Counted from the stretch's first letter, positions 9,440 through 18,691 are shown. The stretch: DNA of 64,000 bases from Clostridia bacterium (GCA_017427285.1 JAFRTE010000012.1:62001-126000), one strand, 5' to 3'. The notes: generated from the sequence alone by a model not told the origin. Translations and numbers: made by a program.

Positions 9440-10633
9440 TTATTTTATTCTGTATCTTCCCGCTTCCGCCTCGAGGACGATATCTTTTTCCTCAAGCTCG
9501 CATACCGCGTTGAAAGCGCTGCCGAAATCCGCGTTAAGCTCCTGACATATCTCGTCTACCGCGCAGCTTCCGCGCTTTTCAATAAGCCCGAAGACCTCTT
9601 TTGCAAAATCGGAAATCGAGGATATGTTTACGGATTTTCTTTCCGGTTTTTCCGTTTTTGCTTTTTCCTTTTTTTCCGTCTTTTTTTCGGACTGCTTCGC
9701 CTCTGCGTTGTCCGTACGGACGGGCGACGACAGTCTTTTCATTATTTTAAGCCGCATTCCGTATTCGGCTGAGAGAAATTCTATCACGTCGTCCGCTCCC
9801 GTTACCGCGCGGCACCCTTCCTTTATCAGTCTGTTCGTGCCAGCGCTTACGGGCGAATCTATCGGGCCGGGGATCGCCAGCACGGGCACTCCCTGCTTTT
9901 TCGCATGCTCCGCCGTCCTCATAGAGCCGCTGTTTTCGTCAGACTCTACTATTATTACCGCCTTTGAAAACGCGCTTAAAAGTCTGTTTCTTTCGGGGAA
10001 ATGAAACCCCTGCGCAGAAGAGCCGGGCAGATATTCCGATACAACCGCCCCGTTGCCGATTATGCGGCGGTAAAGCTCTTCGTTTTCCTTCGGGTATACA
10101 ACGTCCGCGCCGCCGCCCAGAAAAGCCAGAGTTTCCTTGCCGCCGTAAAGCGCGCCTTTATGCGCCGCGGTGTCTATTCCCGCAGCCATTCCGCTTACTA
10201 CGGTTATTCCCGCAGACGCAAGCTCGTAAGCTATCCGCGCCGCCGTTTTTTTGCCGAGATCCGTCGCCTTTCTTGACCCGACTATCGCAACTCTTACGTC
10301 GTTTTGCGAAAAAACAGCCGTTCCCTTCACAAAAAGCGCGCACGGCGGATTTTGCGTCCGCATGACCTCTTCGGGCATTTCGGAAGACGAAAACGGGATT
10401 ACGCGCATTCCGAGTTTTTCGCATTTTTCAAGTATTTTTTCGGCTTCGTCAAGGTTTTTGTCTTCAAAAAGCGCTTTTTGCGCCTCCGAAAACGCGTCCG
10501 GAAAATCGGACCGCTTCGCTTTAAAAACATCCTCAGCCGAAGCAAACGTTTTTGCGGCAAGTCTCGCCGCCGACGGACTTTTTTCCGTGACCGTCTTTAT
10601 CCATAAAGCGTAAAGCGCTTCGTTTCCGTTCAT
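9440..10633 (-). CDS. dprA: DNA processing protein DprA
   Basis: DprA binds incoming single-stranded DNA during natural transformation and loads RecA. The 397-residue protein has the Rossmann-like core motifs VGSRKATDLG, SGMAAGIDTAAH, GGGADVVYP and FPERNRLL at about residues 140-260. A charged, Lys/Glu-rich linker (about 305-335) leads to a C-terminal winged-helix domain. The ATG at 10633 is chosen because a GGAG site lies about seven bases upstream and it leaves a 13 bp gap; an in-frame start at 10708 would lie within the methyltransferase gene. Confidence 0.95.
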   Translation of the reverse strand: MNGNEALYALWIKTVTEKSPSAARLAAKTFASAEDVFKAKRSDFPDAFSEAQKALFEDKNLDEAEKILEKCEKLGMRVIPFSSSEMPEEVMRTQNPPCALFVKGTAVFSQNDVRVAIVGSRKATDLGKKTAARIAYELASAGITVVSGMAAGIDTAAHKGALYGGKETLAFLGGGADVVYPKENEELYRRIIGNGAVVSEYLPGSSAQGFHFPERNRLLSAFSKAVIIVESDENSGSMRTAEHAKKQGVPVLAIPGPIDSPVSAGTNRLIKEGCRAVTGADDVIEFLSAEYGMRLKIMKRLSSPVRTDNAEAKQSEKKTEKKEKAKTEKPERKSVNISSISDFAKEVFGLIEKRGSCAVDEICQELNADFGSAFNAVCELEEKDIVLEAEAGRYRIK

Positions 10634-10646
10634 TTTTATCTCCGCT

Positions 10647-11369
10647 TTATTTTCCGCCAAGCTCATACATAAGTATCCCCGCCGCCGTCGCCGCATTGAG
10701 AGACTCAACGTTTCTTATCGGTATAAAAAACGTTATATCGCAGCTTTTTGCAACGCTTTCGGACATTCCGCCGCCCTCGCTGCCTATGACGAGCGCCGTT
10801 TTTCCGTCCGTTTTTTTCGGAGGGACCGCCTTTTCGTCAAGCGCGGAGCCGCAAACCGTATACCCTTCGCTTTTCAGATACGGGATATACGCGTTGATCT
10901 CCCGTCTTTCAACATATGCGCCGCACAGAGCGCCCGCCGTTGACCGGACCGCCTTCGGCAGAAACGGATTTGCCGTCCCCTCGCCGCAGATAACGCCGAA
11001 ACCGAAAGCGTAAGCCGTGCGTATCATCGTGCCCACGTTGCCCGGATCCTGTATCCCGTCCAGAAGAAGCAGCTTTTCGGGCAAAGGCGCTTCGCCTTTT
11101 TTCGCTACCGCCACTATCCTCGATCTTGACGTTTCACTGGAAAGCTTTTTCAGCACGTTTTCGCTTACTTCGAAGCACTCCGCGCCGGTTTTTTCATACA
11201 TTTCGCATACTTCGCGGTCGGTCGAAAACACTTTTAAAAGATTTTTTTTGTCTATATCGTTTATAAACTTTTCGCCTTCGATCAGAAAGGCGTCTTTCGT
11301 CCCTTCGGTCTTAAGAGCGAGTGTATCGGCGACCGTCGGGTTTTTTATGCTTGTAATTATTTTTACCAT
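10647..11369 (-). CDS. RNA 2'-O-methyltransferase, SpoU/TrmH family
   Basis: A 240-residue SPOUT-class methyltransferase. An N-terminal substrate-binding domain (residues 1-95) is followed by the knotted catalytic domain with motif 1 GIQDPGNVGTMIRTA, motif 2 IGSEGGGMS and motif 3 IPIRNVESLNAATAAGIL. These transfer a methyl group from SAM to a ribose 2'-OH in rRNA or tRNA; the exact nucleotide is not inferable. Together with trmFO, trmB, mnmG, mnmE, mtaB and rsmA it adds to a notable load of RNA-modification genes here. Confidence 0.92.
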   Translation of the reverse strand: MVKIITSIKNPTVADTLALKTEGTKDAFLIEGEKFINDIDKKNLLKVFSTDREVCEMYEKTGAECFEVSENVLKKLSSETSRSRIVAVAKKGEAPLPEKLLLLDGIQDPGNVGTMIRTAYAFGFGVICGEGTANPFLPKAVRSTAGALCGAYVERREINAYIPYLKSEGYTVCGSALDEKAVPPKKTDGKTALVIGSEGGGMSESVAKSCDITFFIPIRNVESLNAATAAGILMYELGGK

Positions 11370-11370
11370 A

Positions 11371-12021
11371 TTATTTCGTCAGCTTTTTTATGTCTCCGTC
11401 CGAGCCGATAACAACGAGAAGTCTGTCTTTTTCGAGCGGCTTTGCCGGATTGGGGAAAACGTCTATATATCCCGAATCGGGGTCTTTTACCGCTACGATG
11501 TTTATGCCGTATTTCTTTCTTATGTCAAGCTCCGCAAGCGTTTTATCCGCCCAGTCCTCCGGCATTTTTATCTCCATTATCGCATATTTGTCCGAAAGAG
11601 GGATAAAATCGAGGACGTTTGACGACACGAGCCCCTGCGCGAGCTTTTCGCCGAAATCCGCCTCGGGAAATACTACTCTGTCCGCGCCTATCTGACCGAG
11701 CACCTTTGCGTGAAGCGAGCTTTTCGCCTTAGCCACAACGTATTTTACGCCGAGCGATTTGAGAACGGAGGTTATCATTATGCTCGACTCGATGTTTTCG
11801 GAGATCGCTACTACAGCGCAGTCGCAGTTTTTAACGCCGAGCGTGCGCAATACCTTTTCGTCCGTGCAGTCTCCCGCGGCGGACTGAGTTACAAAATCGC
11901 TTATATCCTCAACAAGCGCCATGTTTTTGTCTATCGCCAATACCTCCGCGCCCAGCGCGCCGAGCTTTTTTGCAAGACTTCTGCCGAAGCGGCCGAGTCC
12001 TATAACGGCAAACGATTTCAT
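11371..12021 (-). CDS. ktrA: Trk/Ktr potassium uptake regulatory subunit (RCK domain)
   Basis: Cytoplasmic gating ring subunit of a Ktr-type K+ channel-transporter. The 216 residues comprise an N-terminal RCK_N nucleotide-binding Rossmann domain (AVIGLGRFGRSLA at 5-17 and the acidic AIDKN loop) and a C-terminal RCK_C domain from about residue 135, which in relatives binds c-di-AMP. The ATG has GGAGG upstream. The gene follows the membrane subunit by 26 bp, so the two form a K+ uptake operon. KtrA versus KtrC naming is a guess. Confidence 0.92.
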   Translation of the reverse strand: MKSFAVIGLGRFGRSLAKKLGALGAEVLAIDKNMALVEDISDFVTQSAAGDCTDEKVLRTLGVKNCDCAVVAISENIESSIMITSVLKSLGVKYVVAKAKSSLHAKVLGQIGADRVVFPEADFGEKLAQGLVSSNVLDFIPLSDKYAIMEIKMPEDWADKTLAELDIRKKYGINIVAVKDPDSGYIDVFPNPAKPLEKDRLLVVIGSDGDIKKLTK

Positions 12022-12047
12022 TTTTTACTCCTCCCTGAACCGTGATT

Positions 12048-13394
12048 TTATCCTATCGATATTTTCGCCTCGGGGTATTTAACTCCGCTTTCGGCTGCCG
12101 CCTGCCTGTTGAAAAGAGCTACGGAAGCCGTCAAAAGTCCGATACGGCCGAGAAACATAAGTATCATCAGAAGCGTAAGCGAAAAAGCCGAGAGCGACGG
12201 CGTGATGCCGAGCGTAAGTCCTACCGTGCAGAAAGCCGAAACGCACTCGAAAAGCGACGATATAAACGGTATCTCTTCAACTACCGATATCGTAAACGAC
12301 GAAACGAGCAGTATGAGCGCGGACAGAAAAACGAGCGCAAACGCGCGAAGCACCGTATCCTGCGCTATACGCTTTTTCATCACGACCGCCTCTCTGCGTC
12401 CGCGGAAAACCGATACCGCGGCAAAAAACAGCACCGCGACGGTATTCGTTTTTATGCCGCCCGCCGTAGAGCCCGAAGAGCCGCCTATAAACATTAAGAT
12501 TATCATTATTATCTGCGAAGGTTCCCTCAGAGAGCCGAGAGGGACGGTATTGAAGCCCGCGGTCCTCGGCGATACGGACTGAAACAGAGCCGCAAGCGCC
12601 TTTCCCTTAAAAGACAGAGGGCCGAGCGTTTCGGGGTTTGTAAATTCGAATATAAACGTTGAAACGGCGCCGAGAACGATAAGAGCTCCCGAAAAAAGTA
12701 TTACGGTTTTGGACTGCAGCGACATTTTCGAAAATTTCCTTCCCGAAAAAATCTCCTGCCATACAAGAAAACCGAGACCGCCGATAACTATAAGAAGACA
12801 GAGCGTAAGATTTACCGTCGTATCCTCCGCATAGTGCGTCAGCGACGAAAACTCGCCGTGTATGCCCATCAGGTCGAAGCCGGCGTTGCAAAAAGCGGAG
12901 ATCGAAACGAATATTCCTCTCCATATCCCACCCGCAAGACCGTATTCGGGTATAAATCTGAAAGACAATACTATCGCCGCCGCGCCCTCAAACGAAAACG
13001 TCCCGGCAAGTATCAGCTTTACGAGCTTTATTACGCCCGCCGTTTCGCTCAGATTGAAATTCTGCGCAAGCATAAGCCGCTCTCTTTGCCCCATAGACCG
13101 TCTGAAAAGCAGCGAAAACACGGTCGCTACCGTCATAAATCCGAGTCCTCCGAGCTGAATGAGCGAAAGCAGCACCGCCTGCCCGAAAAAGCTCCAGTGG
13201 GTAAACGTATCGTATACCACAAGACCTGTAATGCAGGTCGACGAGACGGCGGTAAAAAGCGAACGGAAAAACGGAGTCGATTCTCCGTCTGAAGACGAAA
13301 CGGGCAGCGAAAGAAGCGCCGCGCCTAAAAATATGAGCGCGAAAAACCCGATTATAAATATCGCGGACGGGTTGATCTTTTTTATTTTCTTCAC
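12048..13394 (-). CDS. ktrB: Trk/Ktr potassium uptake membrane subunit
   Basis: A 448-residue membrane protein of the TrkH/KtrB superfamily that conducts K+ together with the adjacent RCK subunit. Selectivity-filter-like loops with a central glycine are visible (TCITGL near 55, NAGFDL near 170, TAGFNT near 275, CTVGLT near 395), interleaved with about ten membrane segments, and the GGSSGSTAGGIKTNT segment at about 305-320 is typical of the family. The start codon is GTG with AGGCGGTG upstream; the first ten residues are basic. It is the first gene of the leftward run, behind a good promoter at 13469-13497. Confidence 0.94.
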   Translation of the reverse strand: MKKIKKINPSAIFIIGFFALIFLGAALLSLPVSSSDGESTPFFRSLFTAVSSTCITGLVVYDTFTHWSFFGQAVLLSLIQLGGLGFMTVATVFSLLFRRSMGQRERLMLAQNFNLSETAGVIKLVKLILAGTFSFEGAAAIVLSFRFIPEYGLAGGIWRGIFVSISAFCNAGFDLMGIHGEFSSLTHYAEDTTVNLTLCLLIVIGGLGFLVWQEIFSGRKFSKMSLQSKTVILFSGALIVLGAVSTFIFEFTNPETLGPLSFKGKALAALFQSVSPRTAGFNTVPLGSLREPSQIIMIILMFIGGSSGSTAGGIKTNTVAVLFFAAVSVFRGRREAVVMKKRIAQDTVLRAFALVFLSALILLVSSFTISVVEEIPFISSLFECVSAFCTVGLTLGITPSLSAFSLTLLMILMFLGRIGLLTASVALFNRQAAAESGVKYPEAKISIG

Positions 13395-13468
13395 TTTTTC
13401 ACCGCCTTTGCCCAGTGATGACGAAAGTCGATACTTTCCATTATAATATATTATTGTATACCTAGCAT

Positions 13469-13497
13469 ACTATACCACCAAATCCGCATTTCGTCAA
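13469..13497 (-). promoter_or_regulatory. sigma-A-type promoter for ktrB
   Basis: On the minus strand TTGACG (13492-13497) and TATAGT (13469-13474) are separated by exactly 17 bases. It would start transcription about 70 bases before the ktrB start codon and could serve the long minus-strand gene run. Confidence 0.7.
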
Positions 13498-13560
13498 GAC
13501 GCTTTTTAAAGCATTTTTGGAACATTATTTTTAATTATTCTTATTTTTTATGATTTAATA

Positions 13561-13589
13561 TTGAAATCCGCGCCGAATTGTGCTATACT
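13561..13589 (+). promoter_or_regulatory. sigma-A-type promoter for the FAH-mnmG-fumC operon
   Basis: TTGAAA (13561-13566) and TATACT (13584-13589) are separated by 17 bases. It lies 40 bases before the FAH-family start codon and diverges from the ktrB promoter; the roughly 60 bp between the two promoters is very AT-rich and shows no clear operator. Confidence 0.72.
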
Positions 13590-13628
13590 TTAAGATGTGT
13601 AAATGTAAGTATTTTTACGGAGGACACA

Positions 13629-14396
13629 ATGAGGTATCTCAGATTCTGCACAAAGCAGGGCAACGTATTTTTCGGTCGGCTCGACGAGGAAAATCCTAAG
13701 AAGATCATCGTGCTTTCGGGCGATTTTCTCGACGGGGCAGAGGATACGGATATGACCGTTTCGCTTGCCGACGTGCGCGTGCTTGCACCGGTATCGCCTT
13801 CAAAAATAATCGCCGTCGGGCTCAACTATTACGATCACATAAAGGAGTTCGGCGACAGACCCGTTCCCGAAAACCCGACTCTTTTCAATAAAATGCCGCA
13901 TACCGTTATCGGGCACTGCGACGCCATAATCTCGCATCCGTTTTCTTCGAGAATAGATTTCGAGGGCGAAATGGCGCTCGTTATCTCAAAACACTGCAAA
14001 GACGTTAAGGCGGAAGACGCCGGCGGATATATTTTCGGCGTGACCTGCTTAAACGACGTTACCGCAAGAGATCTTCAGCGCGCTGACGGACAGTGGACGA
14101 GAGGCAAAAACCTCGAAACGTTCTGCCCGATAGGCCCTTACGTTGCAACGGGGCTCGATATGGGCAATCTTCACATTCAGTCCCGCCTGAACGGCAGGAT
14201 CATGCAGGACAGTTCGACCTCGCTTATGATGCACGGCGCCGAAAAGCTCGTGGAGTTTATCTCACAGTCTTTTCCGCTCGAAAAAGGCGATATCATTTCT
14301 ACCGGTACGCCGAAGGGCGTAGGACCGATGGTCCGCGGAGACATAGTCGAGATCGAGCTTGAAGGCGTGGGCACGCTTGCAAACATTATGAAATAA
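13629..14396 (+). CDS. fumarylacetoacetate hydrolase family protein
   Basis: A 255-residue FAH-fold metal-dependent enzyme. The family acidic metal ligands are visible in DFEGEMALVI (about residues 100-110) and in LNDVTARDLQ (about 140-150), followed by GKNLETFCPIGPY and the C-terminal STGTPKGVGP motif. The family includes acylpyruvases, oxaloacetate decarboxylases and 2-keto-enoate hydratases; lying in an operon with fumarase and malic enzyme, an oxaloacetate-tautomerase or decarboxylase role is an attractive inference. The ATG at 13629 has GGAGGA upstream; an ATG at 13578 precedes the likely transcription start and is rejected. Confidence 0.92.
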   Translation: MRYLRFCTKQGNVFFGRLDEENPKKIIVLSGDFLDGAEDTDMTVSLADVRVLAPVSPSKIIAVGLNYYDHIKEFGDRPVPENPTLFNKMPHTVIGHCDAIISHPFSSRIDFEGEMALVISKHCKDVKAEDAGGYIFGVTCLNDVTARDLQRADGQWTRGKNLETFCPIGPYVATGLDMGNLHIQSRLNGRIMQDSSTSLMMHGAEKLVEFISQSFPLEKGDIISTGTPKGVGPMVRGDIVEIELEGVGTLANIMK

Positions 14397-14408
14397 CCGG
14401 AGGACGCC

Positions 14409-15545
14409 ATGAAAAAAAACGCAGCTTTGATTATTTTTTCTCTGCTTTTCATATTTCTCTGCTCCTGCTCCTACGATCTTAAAGCGGACGGCTTCGAGCT
14501 GATCTCCGATTTTAAGTGGGAGGGCGCGTACGATTTTTCCGAAGGGCTCGCCGCCGTTAAAAAAGACGGTAAATGGGGCTTTATAGACCTTTCGGGAAGC
14601 CTTGCCGTCGATACCGTTTACGACAGCGTCGGCTCTTTTTCCGAAGGGCTCGCCGCCGTTCAGACGGGCTATGCATGGAATTACATAGACAAAACGGGAA
14701 AAACCGTTATTTCCGGCGATTTTGAAGCAGCAAACGCCTTTTCGGGCGGCGTTGCTTCCGTAATGATAAACAACAGATACGCTCTTATCGACAAATCGGG
14801 CAGTCTTCTTACCGATCCCGTTTACGACATAATCCGTCCTCTCAAAGAAGGCGCGGCTGTCGCGGAAAAAAACAACCGTTATTCGTTCATCAGATCCGAC
14901 GGCACGGTGCTCGGCGATTTTTCGTGGGGCGGCGCTTCTGATTTTTCGGACGGGATTGCGGAGGTCTTCGAAGATTATCTAAGCGGATACATAGACGTTG
15001 ACGGCAACTACGTTATTCCGCTTACTCTGGACGACGGCTCGTCCTTTTCCGAGGGACTTTGCGCGGCGATGAACGACGAACGTCTCTGGGGCTACATAGA
15101 TAAATCGGGCGAATACGTTATCGCCCCCGCATGGAAGGAAGCGGGAGATTTTTCCGAGGGCTTTGCCGCCGTAATAAAGGGTTCGCTTTACGCATACATT
15201 TCTTCGGACGGCTCTGAAATCACCGAATACGCCTTTAAGCGCGCGTACGCTTTTTCGCAGGGCAGAGCGAAGGTAGGCGTTTCTTCCGCTTTCGGCATTT
15301 CGTTCGGGTTTATAGATGCGTCGGGCGAATTCGCGGTTGACCCCGTCTACGCCGAGGCGCACGGCTTTTTTGACGGTTTTGCCGCAGTAAAAAACACGTC
15401 CGAAAAATGGGGATATATAGATTTAAACGGAAATACCGCCCTTCCCTTCGATTTCGATTCCGCGTATTCGTTCAACGAAGGCGTTGCAAGAGTTGCAAGG
15501 GGCAACAGATACGGATTTATCAAAATTTCCGAAACGGAAGGATAA
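14409..15545 (+). CDS. WG-repeat lipoprotein
   Basis: A 378-residue predicted lipoprotein. A lysine-containing signal peptide ends in a lipobox-like LCSC, with Cys20 the likely lipidated residue. The rest is about ten tandem WG (beta-propeller-like) repeats of roughly 33-45 residues, each centred on a W/Y-G-x-I-D-x-x-G pattern (for example KWGFIDLSG, LWGYIDKSG, KWGYIDLNG) alternating with F-S-E-G-L-A-A-V strands. Such repeats probably form a surface-exposed binding scaffold; no ligand is known. It is set 12 bp after the FAH gene and 5 bp before mnmG, an odd companion for housekeeping genes. Confidence 0.9.
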   Translation: MKKNAALIIFSLLFIFLCSCSYDLKADGFELISDFKWEGAYDFSEGLAAVKKDGKWGFIDLSGSLAVDTVYDSVGSFSEGLAAVQTGYAWNYIDKTGKTVISGDFEAANAFSGGVASVMINNRYALIDKSGSLLTDPVYDIIRPLKEGAAVAEKNNRYSFIRSDGTVLGDFSWGGASDFSDGIAEVFEDYLSGYIDVDGNYVIPLTLDDGSSFSEGLCAAMNDERLWGYIDKSGEYVIAPAWKEAGDFSEGFAAVIKGSLYAYISSDGSEITEYAFKRAYAFSQGRAKVGVSSAFGISFGFIDASGEFAVDPVYAEAHGFFDGFAAVKNTSEKWGYIDLNGNTALPFDFDSAYSFNEGVARVARGNRYGFIKISETEG

Positions 15546-15550
15546 GCAAA

Positions 15551-17419
15551 TTGAATTTCTCGGATAATTACGACGTTGCCGTTATCGGCGCGGGACATGC
15601 CGGCGTGGAAGCCGCTCTTGCGTGCGCGCGTCTTGGCATGAAAACCGTTGTTTTCACAATAAATCTCGACGCGGTGGCAAATATGCCGTGCAATCCGTCC
15701 ATCGGCGGTACGGCGAAGGGCCATCTCGTTTATGAAACCGACGCTCTGGGCGGCGAAATGGGCAAAAGCGCGGATAAGATCTTCCTGCAAAGCCGCATGC
15801 TCAATCTAGGCAAAGGCCCCGCCGTGCATTCTTCGCGCATTCAGGCGGACAGGCGGGAATATCAGAAGCTGATGAAGCATATTCTCGAAAAACAGGAAAA
15901 TCTTTCCCTGAAGCAGGCGGAAATAACCGAGATCTTAACCGAAAACGGCGCGGTCTCGGGCGTAAAAACGCATCTCGGCGCAATATACTCCGTAAAAGCG
16001 GCGATCGTCTGCACGGGCACTTATTTAAACGGCAGGATCATCGTCGGCGAACATTCGCATGCGGGCGGACCCGACGGCATGTTTGCCGCGACCGAGCTTA
16101 CCCGCAGCATAGCCGCGCTCGGCATTTCCATGCAGCGCTTCAAAACGGGCACGCCGTCGAGGATAAACAGGCGTTCCGTCGATCTGTCCCGCCTCGAAAG
16201 GCAGGACGGCGACGAAAAAATAGTCCCGATGTCGTTTGAAAACGAGGGTAAGGACATAGGCAGAAATACCGAGCCCTGCTGGCTTGTTTACACAAACGAG
16301 GAGACAAAGCGCGTTATAAAGGAAAATCTTCACCGCTCGCCGCTTTATTCGGGCGATATACACGGCGTAGGGCCGAGATACTGCCCTTCGATAGAAGACA
16401 AGATCGTCCGTTTCGCGGATAAGGAGCGCCATCAGCTCTTTCTTGAGCCGACCGGCAAAGACACGGAGGAAATGTATCTTCAGGGCATGTCGTCCTCGCT
16501 GCCCGAAGACGTGCAGATAAAAATGATACATACGCTCGAGGGCTTTGAAAACGCCGAGATAATGCGTATCGGCTATGCGATAGAATACGACTGCGCAGAT
16601 CCGCTCGAGCTGAAGCAGACGCTCGAATTCAGAAAAGTCGGCGGACTTTACGGCGCGGGACAGTTCAACGGCACCTCCGGCTACGAAGAGGCGGCAGCGC
16701 AGGGTCTCGTTGCGGGCATAAACGCCGCGCTCAAAATAAAGGGCGAGGAACCGCTGATACTCGACAGAAGCTCGAGCTATATAGGCACTCTTATAGACGA
16801 TCTCGTAACGAAAGGCACCCGCGAGCCGTACAGGATGATGACCTCGCGCTCGGAATACCGCCTTCTTCTTCGGCAGGATAACGCAGACGAACGCCTGACG
16901 CCTTACGGCAGAAGGGTAGGGCTCATTTCAGACGATCGCTGGGAAAAATTCCTGAAAAAGCAGGAAATGATAAAAGCGGAGGAGGAGCGCGTTGAAAAAA
17001 CGTATCTTTCGCCGAATAAAGACCTTTTGTCGCTGCTTGAAAGCAAGGGTTCGTCGCCCGTTTCGAGCGGTATCTCTCTCGCCGACCTTATCAGAAGGCC
17101 CGAGCTTGACTACGCTTCGCTTGCCCCCGTCGACAAAAACAGGCCGCCGCTTCCCGACTACGTTGTAAACGAAGTAGAGATCCGCGTAAAATACGCGGGA
17201 TATATCCGCAGGCAGACCGACCAGGCGGAGCAGTTCAGAAAACTCGAATCAAAAAAGCTTCCGCCCGATTTCGATTATTCCTCTCTTTCGGGCCTTCGCC
17301 TCGAAGCAAGGCAGAAGCTCAACGCCGTAAAACCCGCAAATATCGGTCAGGCGGGACGGATCTCGGGCGTATCGCCCGCGGACGTTGCGATCCTGCTCGT
17401 CCATTTCAGATATATATAA
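15551..17419 (+). CDS. mnmG: tRNA uridine-5-carboxymethylaminomethyl modification enzyme MnmG
   Basis: MnmG (GidA) acts with MnmE to place carboxymethylaminomethyl groups on wobble U34 of certain tRNAs, using FAD and NADH. The 622-residue protein begins with the dinucleotide motif VIGAGHAGVEAAL and has the family segments NMPCNPSIGGTAKGH and GLYGAGQFNGTSGYEEAAAQG. The start is a TTG at 15551, six bases after the lipoprotein stop, with an AAGGA site before it; this matches the family length of about 625-630 residues. In many Bacillota mnmG follows mnmE; here they lie on opposite sides of the origin. Confidence 0.97.
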   Translation: MNFSDNYDVAVIGAGHAGVEAALACARLGMKTVVFTINLDAVANMPCNPSIGGTAKGHLVYETDALGGEMGKSADKIFLQSRMLNLGKGPAVHSSRIQADRREYQKLMKHILEKQENLSLKQAEITEILTENGAVSGVKTHLGAIYSVKAAIVCTGTYLNGRIIVGEHSHAGGPDGMFAATELTRSIAALGISMQRFKTGTPSRINRRSVDLSRLERQDGDEKIVPMSFENEGKDIGRNTEPCWLVYTNEETKRVIKENLHRSPLYSGDIHGVGPRYCPSIEDKIVRFADKERHQLFLEPTGKDTEEMYLQGMSSSLPEDVQIKMIHTLEGFENAEIMRIGYAIEYDCADPLELKQTLEFRKVGGLYGAGQFNGTSGYEEAAAQGLVAGINAALKIKGEEPLILDRSSSYIGTLIDDLVTKGTREPYRMMTSRSEYRLLLRQDNADERLTPYGRRVGLISDDRWEKFLKKQEMIKAEEERVEKTYLSPNKDLLSLLESKGSSPVSSGISLADLIRRPELDYASLAPVDKNRPPLPDYVVNEVEIRVKYAGYIRRQTDQAEQFRKLESKKLPPDFDYSSLSGLRLEARQKLNAVKPANIGQAGRISGVSPADVAILLVHFRYI

Positions 17420-17436
17420 GTATTTCGGAGTAAACC

Positions 17437-18054
17437 ATGCGTGCAAGAAAGAAAAAAAACTGCGATGCCCGTCTCGAACGCTGTTCGGACTATATAATCG
17501 ACAAAATAGTCGTCCCGCCCGAAAACGACAAGCCTGTTTTTCTTGAAATCGGCTGCGGAAAAGGCAGGTTTGCCGTAGAGACCGCCGAAAAGGAAAGCTG
17601 TCTGTTTTTCGCCGTTGAGATCATGAAGGACATAATCGTTATGGCGATAGAAAAAGGCGCGAAAAGAGGTCTTGACAATATAAAATACAAAATAGGCAGC
17701 GCGGACGACATACTCGAATTCTGTCCGGAAAACTGCGTTGATACGCTGTTTCTGAATTTCTGCGATCCGTGGCCGAAAAAACGCAACGCAAAACGGCGCC
17801 TCACATACCGCGCGTATCTCGAAAAATACAAAAAAATACTCAAAAAAGACGGTATCATCGCCTTTAAAACCGATAACTACCCGCTTTTCACGTTTTCCGT
17901 CGAAGAGTTTAAAGAAAGCGGCTTTGAAATATACGACTACACCGAAAACCTTCACGAAAGCGGCATTTACAACGTTGCCATGACCGAATACGAAGAGCGT
18001 TTTTCGCAGATGGGTCAGCCGATCTATCACCTGAAAGCGAGAATGAAAAACTGA
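17437..18054 (+). CDS. trmB: tRNA (guanine-N7-)-methyltransferase
   Basis: TrmB methylates G46 of tRNA with SAM. The 205-residue protein shows the SAM-binding motif EIGCGKGRFAVE at about residues 29-40 and the family motif NFCDPWPKKRNAKRRL at about 106-121. The ATG lies 17 bp after mnmG with GGAG upstream, and the stop codon overlaps the start of the next gene by one base. Confidence 0.96.
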   Translation: MRARKKKNCDARLERCSDYIIDKIVVPPENDKPVFLEIGCGKGRFAVETAEKESCLFFAVEIMKDIIVMAIEKGAKRGLDNIKYKIGSADDILEFCPENCVDTLFLNFCDPWPKKRNAKRRLTYRAYLEKYKKILKKDGIIAFKTDNYPLFTFSVEEFKESGFEIYDYTENLHESGIYNVAMTEYEERFSQMGQPIYHLKARMKN

Positions 18055-18689
18055 TGGAACAGGCACTCAACGACGCGCTGAGCTTTTTTTCCGGTTTTCC
18101 CGAATGGGCGCTCTGCCTCGTTCTTTTCGCGCTCGCGATTTTGCAGTATATTTTCCCGCCCGTCCCTTCCGATACGCTTCTCGTTGCGCTCGGAATACTC
18201 GTTTCACAGTCCGTTTTTCACCCCGTATTCGGCTTTCTTTCATACGTTGTCGGCGCGGCTGCCGGCGCTGCGGGACTTTTCTTTTTAACGTATTTTCTCG
18301 GCGACAAAGTCCGTAAAATAAAATTTGTAAACGCGCATATAAACGAAAATACTCACGACAGGGCAAAAAAAATAATAGAAAAATACGGCGGCGCCTCATA
18401 TTTCATCCTGCGCTTCGTGCCGTCGATGCAGTGTATAACGATAATCGTTATGGGGCTTATAAAAACGGAAAAGAAAAAATCGCTTTTCTGGATCATTTCC
18501 GTTACGGTGTTCGCCTGCCTCGTTTACTATCTTCTCGGAATACTTCTCGGCTCAAACATCCCTAAGCTCATAGAAATACTCGAAACGCTCGGCGCCGCGG
18601 GCTGGATGATCCTTGCCGCTATCGTCGCTGCGGCCGTTACGGGGTTTATAATTTACAAAATAAGAAGCAACCGCAAAAACGGAGGTTAA
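18054..18689 (+). CDS. DedA family membrane protein
   Basis: A 211-residue membrane protein of the DedA/SNARE-associated (PF09335) family, related to lipid scramblases and transporters such as UptA. Hydrophobic segments lie near residues 15-70, with a conserved PSDTLLVALG segment after the first; a conserved basic/proline region reads YFILRFVPSMQ (family FxRFxP pattern), and two C-terminal membrane helices are at about 145-205. Start overlaps the trmB stop (TGATG), so translation is coupled. Confidence 0.88.
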   Translation: MEQALNDALSFFSGFPEWALCLVLFALAILQYIFPPVPSDTLLVALGILVSQSVFHPVFGFLSYVVGAAAGAAGLFFLTYFLGDKVRKIKFVNAHINENTHDRAKKIIEKYGGASYFILRFVPSMQCITIIVMGLIKTEKKKSLFWIISVTVFACLVYYLLGILLGSNIPKLIEILETLGAAGWMILAAIVAAAVTGFIIYKIRSNRKNGG

Positions 18690-18691
18690 TT

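Noticed and set aside
13395-13460. c-di-AMP riboswitch ahead of ktrB
   Set aside because: The leader is only about 70 bases and lacks the ydaO-type structure.
13578-13628. Upstream in-frame ATG of the FAH-family gene
   Set aside because: It overlaps the predicted -10 element and has no ribosome site; the ATG at 13629 has GGAGGA at good spacing.
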